From an uncultured Oscillospiraceae bacterium (GTDB lineage Bacteria > Bacillota > Clostridia > Oscillospirales > Oscillospiraceae): 14,966 bases of DNA. The notes under the pieces are model-generated. The model worked only from the letters and a program-made list of their open reading frames with translations, searched no databases and was not told the DNA's origin. Position 1 is the stretch's first letter. The number at the start of each line of letters is the position of its first letter. This document shows, piece by piece, positions 1 through 5,746 of the stretch. Both the position numbers and the translations under genes were made by a program. Where the stretch lies: contig CAJUPS010000078.1 of NCBI GenBank assembly GCA_910588045.1, positions 1-14,966 on the forward strand, in the 5' to 3' direction.

Positions 1-181
1 TGCTGGTGCCCGCCTGCTGCTTGAGGTGCTTGGCGTTGTTGTTGGGCTGGAAGCCCTGCTGCTCCACCACGGCCAACACCTTCTGCCGGGTCTCCTGGCT
101 GACGTCCGGGTGGTTGTTGAGCACCCGGGACACCGTAGCCACCCCGCAGCCGGACAGGCGGGCAATATCCTTAATGGTCAT
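1..181 (-). CDS. LacI-family transcriptional regulator, N-terminal part (cut by window edge)
   Basis: The first 60 residues of a LacI/GalR-type DNA-binding repressor are visible, beginning MTIKDIARLSGCGVATVSRV. Residues 3-22 form the family's helix-turn-helix, and the following 'LNNHPDVSQETRQKV' is the usual hinge-side continuation (LNxxxxVSxETRxxV). The effector-binding domain lies beyond the left edge. The ATG is preceded by AGGAGG at seven bases. The gene sits 55 bases after the MalG-type permease on the same strand, with no clear promoter in the gap, so it is probably the fourth gene of the sugar-transport operon. The LacI-type palindrome at 3424-3445, just downstream of the operon promoter, is its likely target, implying autoregulation with the transported sugar or a derivative as inducer. 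Family assignment is secure; the target and inducer are inferred. Confidence 0.93.
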   Translation of the reverse strand, partial: MTIKDIARLSGCGVATVSRVLNNHPDVSQETRQKVLAVVEQQGFQPNNNAKHLKQQAGTS

Positions 182-236
182 GGGAGCGCCTCCTTTCCGG
201 GGCCGCTGTCATCAATCGTATGCGGAAGCCCAAGAT

Positions 237-1091
237 TTATCCCTTCACCGCGCCCGCGGCCACGCCCTTGATGATGTGCTTCTGGCAGGCCAGGTAGAAG
301 ATGATCACGGGGATGATGGCCAGCAGGATCAGGGCCATGGTGGCGCCCAGGTCCACGGTGCCGTAGCTGCCCTTCAGATACTGGATGTGAATGGTGATGG
401 TCCGGTACTTCTCCAGGTCCAGCACCAGGTAGGGGAGCAGGTAGTCGTTCCACACCCACATGATCTCCAGGATCCCCACCGAGATCATGGTGGGCTTGAG
501 CATGGGCACCACCACGGTGAAGAAGGTGCGCACAGGGCCGCAGCCGTCGATGGCGGCGGCCTCCTCGATCTCCAGGGGGATGGACTTGACGAAGCCCACG
601 AACATGAAGATGGCCAGCCCCGCGCCGAAGCCCAGGTAGACCACGGGGATGGTCCAGGGGGTATTCAGCTTCAGCTTATCCGCCGTGTTGGACAGGGTGA
701 ACATGACCATCTGGAAGGGGACCACCATGGAGAACACGCACAGGAAGTACAGGATCTTGCAGAAAATGGTGTTCACCCGGGCGATATACCAGGCGGCCAT
801 GGAGGTGCCGATGAGGATCAGGGCGGTGGAGAGCACCGTGATGACCACGCTGTACTTCACGCTGTTCCAGAAGGGGTAGTTGCCGAAGGTCATGCCCTTG
901 ACGAAGTTCTCGACGCCCGCCCACATCTCGCCGGTGGGCAGGGAGAAGGTGTCCGTCTTGACGAAGGTATTGAGCTTGAAGGAGTTGATGAGCACCGCCA
1001 GCACGGGCAGCACGTAGATGACGCAGATCACGCCCAGGACGACGGAGAGGATCATCTTTCCCCTGCGCTCTTTTGTCAGAGACCCTTTCAT
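237..1091 (-). CDS. Carbohydrate ABC transporter permease, MalG type
   Basis: A 284-residue inner-membrane permease of the CUT1 sugar ABC importer family (MalG/UgpE/YcjP-like). A short basic N-terminus is followed by a first membrane helix (about 13-37) and several further hydrophobic segments. The EAA loop that docks on the ATPase is clear at about 177-200 (EAAAIDGCGPVRTFF then VPMLKP). Length is normal for the family. The ATG at 1091 overlaps the stop codon of the upstream MalF-type gene by one base (TAATG), with AGGAGG ten bases before it, so the two are probably translationally coupled. It should pair with the MalF-type protein to form the channel and receive sugar from the binding lipoprotein of the same operon. 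The sugar cannot be read from the sequence. Confidence 0.95.
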   Translation of the reverse strand: MKGSLTKERRGKMILSVVLGVICVIYVLPVLAVLINSFKLNTFVKTDTFSLPTGEMWAGVENFVKGMTFGNYPFWNSVKYSVVITVLSTALILIGTSMAAWYIARVNTIFCKILYFLCVFSMVVPFQMVMFTLSNTADKLKLNTPWTIPVVYLGFGAGLAIFMFVGFVKSIPLEIEEAAAIDGCGPVRTFFTVVVPMLKPTMISVGILEIMWVWNDYLLPYLVLDLEKYRTITIHIQYLKGSYGTVDLGATMALILLAIIPVIIFYLACQKHIIKGVAAGAVKG

Positions 1092-1996
1092 TACTGCTGT
1101 ACCTCCTTTTTACGGGTGTAGGCCAGCTGGGCCAGGCCCAGTCCGGCAACCAGGATGAAGAAGATGACGGCCTTCGCCTGGGCGGTGCCGTGGGCGTTGG
1201 CGCTGGAGTTGTTGTAGGTGGTAAAGATGTTCAGCGCCAGCATTTCGGTGGTCTTGATGGCGGTCCCGCCGGGCTGGGTGAGGATGGGCTGTCCGGCGGT
1301 GAGGGCCAGGTTCTGGTCGAAGAGCTTGAAGCCGTTGGTCAGAGAGAGGAACATACAGATGGTGATGGAGGGCATTACGTTGGGGATGGTGACCTTGAAG
1401 AGGGTCTGGGCCTTGGTGGCCCCGTCGATGCGGGCGGCCTCGATCATGTCCTCCGGCACCGCCTGGAGCCCGGCGATGTAGATGATCATCATGTACCCGA
1501 TCTGCTGCCAGCACATGAGGATGACGAGGCCCCAGAAGCCGTACTTGGAGTCCATGACAATGGAGGTGCTGAATTTGCTGAGGATGCCGTCGAAGATCAT
1601 GGACCAGATGTGGCCCAGCACGATGCCCCCGATGAGGTTGGGCATAAAGAAGACGGTGCGGAAGAGGTTCGAGCCCTTGATGTTCTGGGTCAGCGCGTAG
1701 GCCACCGCAAAGGCCAGCACGTTGATGAGCACCAGGGATACCACCGTATACAGCGTGGTGTACCAGAAGGCGTGGGTAAAGGAGGCGTCCTTGAAGGCCC
1801 GGACGTAGTTGCCGATTCCGATGGGCTTGGCGTCAGCAATGAGCTTGAACTGACAGAAGGACAGGTAGATGCCCTGGATAAAGGGCCAGACAAAGCCGAT
1901 GATGAAGGCCGCCACGACTGGGCCCAGAAAGAGGGGCCACCAGCGCCGGGTGCTGGCCTGGATCATGTTCAGGCCGGAGATTTTTTTCTGTTTCAA
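1091..1996 (-). CDS. Carbohydrate ABC transporter permease, MalF type
   Basis: A 301-residue membrane permease of the CUT1 family (MalF/UgpA-like) with about six membrane segments. The first is near residues 21-45, and the EAA loop is at about 186-210 (EAARIDGATKAQTLFKVTIPNV). I chose the TTG start at 1996 (KQKKISGLN...) because GGGAG lies eight bases upstream. A further in-frame TTG at 2017 would add seven residues but has no ribosome-binding site. The gene is the second cistron of the operon, 223 bases after the binding-protein gene, and it overlaps the MalG-type permease by one base. The long structured gap before it suggests it is made at lower levels than the binding protein. Function as half of the sugar channel is secure; the substrate is unknown. 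Confidence 0.93.
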   Translation of the reverse strand: MKQKKISGLNMIQASTRRWWPLFLGPVVAAFIIGFVWPFIQGIYLSFCQFKLIADAKPIGIGNYVRAFKDASFTHAFWYTTLYTVVSLVLINVLAFAVAYALTQNIKGSNLFRTVFFMPNLIGGIVLGHIWSMIFDGILSKFSTSIVMDSKYGFWGLVILMCWQQIGYMMIIYIAGLQAVPEDMIEAARIDGATKAQTLFKVTIPNVMPSITICMFLSLTNGFKLFDQNLALTAGQPILTQPGGTAIKTTEMLALNIFTTYNNSSANAHGTAQAKAVIFFILVAGLGLAQLAYTRKKEVQQ

Positions 1997-2030
1997 ACGA
2001 TCAGCTCCCTTTCTCAATCATATATAAGGG

Positions 2031-2056
2031 GAGGGCGGGCGAAATCGCCCGCCCTC
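2031..2056 (-). promoter_or_regulatory. GC-rich hairpin just upstream of the MalF-type permease gene
   Basis: Perfect inverted repeat: arms at 2031-2042 (GAGGGCGGGCGA) and 2045-2056, separated by two bases; an 11-bp stem with a four-base loop is realistic. It lies about 20 bases before the permease ribosome-binding site. In the direction of transcription it is followed by CCCTTATATA rather than a U tract, so it is more likely an RNA-processing or 3'-end protection element (or partial terminator) than a full terminator. Comparable elements between malE and malF in enterics raise binding-protein output over permease output. Confidence 0.6.
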
Positions 2057-2102
2057 CTGCCTGTCTATTCACGCGCTGAGGTTTTTCAGGGATTCTCTTG
2101 TA

Positions 2103-2160
2103 CTATTCTCCTCTCCGAGGAGAGGTGCAGTATCGTCACCGGGCGATACTCCGGGAATAG
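2103..2160 (-). other. Putative three-way-junction RNA element in the 3' region of the binding-protein gene
   Basis: Three nested inverted repeats are visible. An outer stem pairs 2103-2108 (CTATTC) with 2155-2160 (GAATAG). Inside it are a 7-bp hairpin at 2110-2125 (CCTCTCC/GGAGAGG, two-base loop) and a 6-bp hairpin at 2130-2149 (GTATCG/CGATAC, eight-base loop). Together they fold as a three-way junction on either strand. It sits between the binding-protein and permease genes and is expected to be transcribed. Role unknown; mRNA stabilisation or a dispersed repeat are the likeliest explanations. Confidence 0.45.
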
Positions 2161-2181
2161 CAGCAGTGTTAGGCTCGGATG

Positions 2182-2218
2182 AAAGTTCTTTTTGGTCCTT
2201 TTTCTTTCAAGAAAAAGG
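2182..2218 (+). repeat. AAAGTT-GTCC-hairpin module (copy 1) directly after the binding-protein stop codon
   Basis: On the plus strand, AAAGTT at 2182-2187 is followed by GTCC and a hairpin whose 10-base arms (CCTTTTTCTT and AAGAAAAAGG) are at 2197-2206 and 2209-2218. The hairpin starts one base beyond the TGA of the substrate-binding-protein gene. Read with that gene, the hairpin is followed by A-rich sequence, not a U tract, so it is not a standard terminator. A related module with the same order of parts lies on the opposite strand at 14313-14340, which suggests a dispersed repeat. Confidence 0.5.
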
Positions 2219-2219
2219 A

Positions 2220-3383
2220 TCAGCCGTTGACGACCTGATACTGAGCGGCCCAGCCGTCTACGAAAGCGGTGCGGACACCCTCCCAGTTGGCGTCGGACTG
2301 GTCGGCGTTGTAGGCATTCAGCGCGGAGGTCAGGGCGGCGCGGTACTCGTCCACGTTGGGCTGGAAGTTGGTAGCCCAGTTCATGACGTAGCAGCCGTTG
2401 TTGCTGTACTCGTTGGCGTCGGCCAGGAAGGCGTTGGTGGACTCGGCGGCGTTCTTGTAGGGCATGACGCCGAAGGTGTCAACCAGCATCCGGGAGGCCT
2501 CGGGGTCGGTGACGCACCAGACCATGAAGTCCATGGTGGCCTGCTGATCCTCGGCGGAGACCTTGGCGTTGATGGCCCAGCAGTTCTCGGTGCCGCAGTT
2601 CAGACCGGCCTTCTCCTCACCGGCCACGCCGCAGTAGTAGGGGATCATGGTGGCGTTGGGGACCTGCTCCTTCATGCCATCGTACTCCCAGGAGCCCTGG
2701 ACCTGGAAGGCGGCCTTGCCGGAGCGGAACTCCTCGCTGGCGTCGTGGCCGCCCACGGACAGGTCGGTGGGGGCGGTCAGGCTGTTGTTGATGCACAGGT
2801 CATAGAGGTTCTTGAAGTTGTCCATATACTTGCCGGTGAGGGTGGGGGGGCACTCGGTCCAGGGGGTGCCCTCCTGCTCGTAGTAATACTCCAGGTTGGC
2901 CATGTGGCCCACGAAGCGCCAGTTGGAGGAGCCGTCCATGTCGCAGGAGGTGAAGGCGTCGAAGCCCAGCTCGGCCTCAATGGCGGTGCCCTTCAGGTCC
3001 AGGGCGTAGTCGGTCCAGTCGCGGACGCCTGCCTGGTTGCCCACCACGAAGATGGTAGGAGCCTCGCTCTTGCCCATCTCGGCGTTGAGGGTCTGGCTGT
3101 AGGTGCCGGAGGCGGCGGTGACCACCTTCACGGGCACGCCGGTCTTCTCGGTGTAGAGCTTGCCGACATTCTGGAGCACCTCGTCGGACTCGGGCTTGAA
3201 GTTGAGCCAGTAGACGCGGCCGGAGGCGGCGCTGCTGTCATTGCTGGGGGTGCTGGGCGTCTGGTTGTCGGTACTGGGGGTCTTGCTGCCGTCATCGGCG
3301 GGCGTCTTGCTGTCGTTGCCGCCGCAGGCCACCAGGGCCAGGGCCATCACAAGAGCCAGTACCAGGGCCAAAACCTTTTTCAT
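2220..3383 (-). CDS. Sugar ABC transporter substrate-binding lipoprotein
   Basis: A 387-residue extracellular binding lipoprotein of the CUT1 sugar importer type (SBP_bac_1/8). The signal peptide MKKVLALVLALVMALALVAC ends in a lipobox (LVAC) with lipidated Cys20. A flexible, low-complexity linker rich in Ser, Thr, Pro and Asp runs to about residue 53, then the two-lobed binding domain begins at 'GRVYWLNFKPESDEVL'. Several Trp and Tyr residues in the C-terminal half fit a sugar-stacking site. I chose the ATG at 3383: AGGAGG is seven bases upstream, whereas the ATG at 3389 is one base from it and the longer reading frame has no ribosome-binding site. It is the first gene after the promoter at 3460-3487, consistent with binding protein being needed in excess over permease. 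The ligand cannot be inferred. Confidence 0.95.
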   Translation of the reverse strand: MKKVLALVLALVMALALVACGGNDSKTPADDGSKTPSTDNQTPSTPSNDSSAASGRVYWLNFKPESDEVLQNVGKLYTEKTGVPVKVVTAASGTYSQTLNAEMGKSEAPTIFVVGNQAGVRDWTDYALDLKGTAIEAELGFDAFTSCDMDGSSNWRFVGHMANLEYYYEQEGTPWTECPPTLTGKYMDNFKNLYDLCINNSLTAPTDLSVGGHDASEEFRSGKAAFQVQGSWEYDGMKEQVPNATMIPYYCGVAGEEKAGLNCGTENCWAINAKVSAEDQQATMDFMVWCVTDPEASRMLVDTFGVMPYKNAAESTNAFLADANEYSNNGCYVMNWATNFQPNVDEYRAALTSALNAYNADQSDANWEGVRTAFVDGWAAQYQVVNG

Positions 3384-3423
3384 GTTCATTCCTCCTGTTT
3401 TCATCCAAATCATTAAATTTGCA

Positions 3424-3445
3424 GAAACGTTACCGATAACGTTTC
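3424..3445. promoter_or_regulatory. LacI-family operator of the sugar transport operon
   Basis: A 22-bp near-perfect palindrome: arms GAAACGTTA (3424-3432) and TAACGTTTC (3437-3445) around a four-base centre. The central CG-containing inverted repeat with AAACG/CGTTT flanks is typical of LacI-family operators. It starts about eight bases downstream of the predicted transcription start of the binding-protein gene, a classical repression position. The LacI-type gene at 1-181 in the same operon is the natural candidate regulator. Confidence 0.8.
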
Positions 3446-3459
3446 CAGTGGACGGGATT

Positions 3460-3487
3460 ATCATATCACAATTATGGAAAGATGCAA
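3460..3487 (-). promoter_or_regulatory. Sigma-A promoter of the sugar transport operon
   Basis: On the minus strand, -35 TTGCAT (3482-3487) is followed after 16 bases by -10 TATGAT (3460-3465, continuing AAT). Transcription should start near 3453, just before the palindromic operator and about 70 bases before the ATG of the binding protein. The surrounding DNA is AT-rich compared with the genes. Confidence 0.75.
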
Positions 3488-3588
3488 GAGGAAATATGTA
3501 TTTTTTGAAAAATTTGTGAATCTGCCAAAATATGGATGCGATTTGTTGTATGGACTGCACAAACCGCATCCCCGCCCGGGCAGTCCGC

Positions 3589-3616
3589 GGGCGCGGAGAG
3601 GAAGCTCCCCGCGCCC
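3589..3616 (-). terminator. GC-rich hairpin after the MATE gene (possible terminator)
   Basis: Arms GGGCGCGG (3589-3596) and CCGCGCCC (3609-3616), with three more inner pairs after one mismatch and a four-base loop. It lies 14 bases beyond the stop codon of the MATE gene. No U tract follows on the minus strand, so intrinsic termination is uncertain, but position and stability suggest the end of that transcript. Confidence 0.45.
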
Positions 3617-3630
3617 TTGGAAATCCCGCT

Positions 3631-5019
3631 CTATTGTGCGCTCTCCTCCAGGATCAGGTTCCGCCACTTGCCCCGGCGGTAGGCCACGGCGGAGATCGCC
3701 GCCCCCATCACCCAGCAGAGCAGCAGAGAGGCGGACAGCGCCTCCGGACGGCCGTTGGGCCACTGCTCGCACCGGGTGAGCCACGCAAACAGGTAGGCGG
3801 AGGGGACCCGCAGGCCGATGGTGGTGAACATGGAGATCCACATGGGGGTCACCGTGTCCCCCGCGCCCCGCATGATGCCCCCCAGCACCTGGGTCACCGC
3901 AAAGACGATGTACCCGGCGGCCATGATGCGCATCATGCGGTTGGCCAGCTCGATGAGCTCCGGCGTATCGGTGAAGAAGCCGAACAGGTAGCGCCCGAAC
4001 AGCAGCAGGCAGGCGGTGATGACGCAGGCGAAGCCCACGGCCATGGTCATGCCCTGCTTCCGGCCTTCGACGACCCGGTCCACCTTCCCCGCGCCCACGT
4101 TCTGTCCGGCGTAGACGCTCATAGCCTGCCCGAAGGACATGTTGGGCATCATGGCGAAGCCGTCCACCCGCATGATGATCACGTTGCAGGCGATGACCAC
4201 CTCCCCCATACTGTTGGTCAGGGACTGGACCACCAGCATGGCCACGGACATGATGGCCTGGGTGATCCCCGAGGGCACGCCGATCCGGACGATCCGCAGG
4301 GCGCTGTCCCGCCGCAGCCGGAGGTTGTCGAGGGTGAAGTCGAACACATCCTGCATCCGCAGCAGCTTCCAGAAGCACATGACCGCCGAGATCCCCTGGG
4401 CCAGCACCGTGGCCAGCGCCACGCCGGACACGCCCATGCGGAACCCCGCCACAAACCAGATGTCCATCCCGATGTTCAGCACCGTACTCAGCAGCAGGAA
4501 GGCCAGCGCGGACACGGAGTCCCCCAGGCCCCGCAGGATGCCGGAGAGAATATTGTAGAACGCGCACCCCGCCACGCCCCAGAAGATGATGTGCAGATAA
4601 CCGGCGCTCCAGTCCAGGATGGACACCGGGGTCTCCAGCAGGCGCAGCAGGGGCGTGGTGACGGCCAGCCCGATCAGCATGGTGACGAGGGAGGAGATGG
4701 CCGCCAGGGTGATGCAGTTGCCGATGGACTCCGACAGCTTCTCCCGGTTGCCCGCGCCATAGTTCTGGCTGATCACGATCCCCGCGCCGGTGGACACGCC
4801 CACGAACAGGGCCAGCAGCAGATTCAGGATGGGCCCCGCGCTGCCCACCGCCGCCAGGGCGTTGTCCCCCACGTAGTGTCCCACCACGATGGAGTCCGCC
4901 GTGTTGTACAGCTGCTGCGCCAGGTTGCCGATGAGCATGGGCACGGTAAATTCCATGATGCGCTTCCAGGGCGGCCCTACGGTCATGTCGTGGGCGCTGA
5001 ACAGTTCCTTCAGATTCAC
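3631..5019 (-). CDS. MATE family efflux transporter
   Basis: A 462-residue multidrug-and-toxin-extrusion (MATE) membrane transporter, in which H+ or Na+ gradients drive substrate export. The N-terminal 'GPPWKRIMEFTVPMLIGNL' followed by 'QQLYNTADSIVVGHYVG' is the family hallmark, and a second half-repeat begins near residue 235; about twelve membrane segments fit. Length is standard. The start is GTG at 5019 with AGGAG seven bases upstream; no better ATG exists. A good promoter (TTGTGT, 17 bases, TATAAT) lies in the 92-base gap before it, so it can be expressed independently of the acyl-transfer operon ending at 5112, although no terminator is visible in that gap and read-through is possible. 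Whether it exports a product of that operon or an unrelated compound is not shown by the sequence. Confidence 0.95.
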   Translation of the reverse strand: MNLKELFSAHDMTVGPPWKRIMEFTVPMLIGNLAQQLYNTADSIVVGHYVGDNALAAVGSAGPILNLLLALFVGVSTGAGIVISQNYGAGNREKLSESIGNCITLAAISSLVTMLIGLAVTTPLLRLLETPVSILDWSAGYLHIIFWGVAGCAFYNILSGILRGLGDSVSALAFLLLSTVLNIGMDIWFVAGFRMGVSGVALATVLAQGISAVMCFWKLLRMQDVFDFTLDNLRLRRDSALRIVRIGVPSGITQAIMSVAMLVVQSLTNSMGEVVIACNVIIMRVDGFAMMPNMSFGQAMSVYAGQNVGAGKVDRVVEGRKQGMTMAVGFACVITACLLLFGRYLFGFFTDTPELIELANRMMRIMAAGYIVFAVTQVLGGIMRGAGDTVTPMWISMFTTIGLRVPSAYLFAWLTRCEQWPNGRPEALSASLLLCWVMGAAISAVAYRRGKWRNLILEESAQ

Positions 5020-5052
5020 GAAAATACTCCTCTCATTTCCATATTCCGGGCT

Positions 5053-5081
5053 ATTATATCACGCTGCCGCTGGAAACACAA
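5053..5081 (-). promoter_or_regulatory. Sigma-A promoter of the MATE gene
   Basis: On the minus strand, -35 TTGTGT (5076-5081) and a perfect -10 TATAAT (5053-5058) are separated by 17 bases. Transcription would start near 5046, some 27 bases before the GTG start codon, leaving room for the AGGAG ribosome-binding site. Confidence 0.75.
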
Positions 5082-5111
5082 CCGTCAGATTGGACAGATG
5101 GCCCCGGTTTT

Positions 5112-5507
5112 TCACCCGCGCTCCAACAGCTCGACCATTCCCATCCAGGGGCTCATGAGGTAGCAGACCCGCCGTCCCCCCAGCGCCGGTGCAGGGGAGG
5201 GCTCCTCCATCCGCATGAACCCGGATTTCTCCAGCCGCTTCAGCTCCCCGTCCAGATCGTCCGTCTCCAGACAGAGGTGGTAGGGGGCGTTGCGGTGGGT
5301 TTTCATCAGCCCCGCCACCACGGAGGCGTCCGACCGGGGGCACACCAGCTCCACCGTGTACCCGTCCTTCTCCAGAAAGAGGATGTCCACGTCCCGGTCC
5401 TCGTCGTACACCGGCTCCCCCAGCGCCCGGAAGTCCAGGGACAGGAAGCTGCCCCTGGACTTCTCCAGATGCTTGACCAAGTAGCCGGTGTGGTGCACCC
5501 GGGTCAT
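5112..5507 (-). CDS. VOC (glyoxalase/methylmalonyl-CoA epimerase-like) family protein
   Basis: A 131-residue protein of the vicinal-oxygen-chelate superfamily with the usual two beta-alpha-beta-beta-beta modules. The expected metal ligands are His6 (HHTGYLV, matching the xHxG start of methylmalonyl-CoA epimerases), Glu54 (TVELVCP), His77 (PYHLCLE) and Glu126 (MVELLE). The family includes epimerases, glyoxalases and dioxygenases, so the reaction cannot be fixed. Its ATG overlaps the ACP stop codon by four bases (ATGA), with GGAGG seven bases upstream, so it is translationally coupled to the carrier protein. That context favours action on an acyl thioester, perhaps epimerising the alpha carbon of the ACP-bound group, but this is inference. 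It closes the five-gene operon. Confidence 0.87.
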   Translation of the reverse strand: MTRVHHTGYLVKHLEKSRGSFLSLDFRALGEPVYDEDRDVDILFLEKDGYTVELVCPRSDASVVAGLMKTHRNAPYHLCLETDDLDGELKRLEKSGFMRMEEPSPAPALGGRRVCYLMSPWMGMVELLERG

Positions 5508-5746
5508 TGCAGTCCCTCCGCGATCAGCTCCGCCAGCTCGCCCACGTTGGCCAGGTGCTGTACGGCCTTCATGCTGAACTTGATGCCGAACTCATCCTCC
5601 ACCGTGGCCAGCAGCGTGATATGCGTCAGGGAGTCCCAGCCGTCCACGTCCCCGGCGGTGGTGGTTTCCGTGACGGTCAGCGCCTCGTCGTCGAAGACAT
5701 CCCGGAAAATTACGTTCAATTTCTCAAAGATTTCAGCCTTGCTCAT
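5504..5746 (-). CDS. Acyl carrier protein
   Basis: An 80-residue acidic carrier protein. The phosphopantetheine attachment motif DSL is at 38-40 (GWDSLTHITLL), giving Ser39 as the modified residue. The motif sits at the usual distance from the N-terminus, and a typical helix pattern with 'VEDEFGIKF' follows. It overlaps the FkbH-like gene by four bases at its start and the VOC gene by four bases at its end. Its place next to FkbH, away from any fatty-acid synthesis gene, marks it as a dedicated carrier like FkbJ or the DltC carrier. The FkbH-like partner is expected to load it with a glyceryl-type group, and the MBOAT protein of the operon would take the acyl group from it. Carrier identity is secure; the cargo is inferred. 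Confidence 0.94.
   Translation of the reverse strand: MSKAEIFEKLNVIFRDVFDDEALTVTETTTAGDVDGWDSLTHITLLATVEDEFGIKFSMKAVQHLANVGELAELIAEGLQ

Noticed and set aside
6..1121. 371-codon plus-strand open reading frame over the MalG-type permease and LacI-type genes
   Set aside because: It crosses two real minus-strand genes, is rich in His, Asp and Gly, and shows no domain.
2166..3416. 416-codon plus-strand open reading frame opposite the binding-protein gene
   Set aside because: Antisense frame of Gly/Val/His-rich character; the minus-strand lipoprotein with signal peptide and AGGAGG is the real gene.
3532..5163. Long plus-strand open reading frame of 543 codons opposite the MATE gene
   Set aside because: It is rich in His, Gly, Gln and Asp with no membrane or domain pattern and no ribosome-binding site; it is the antisense shadow of a GC-rich real gene.
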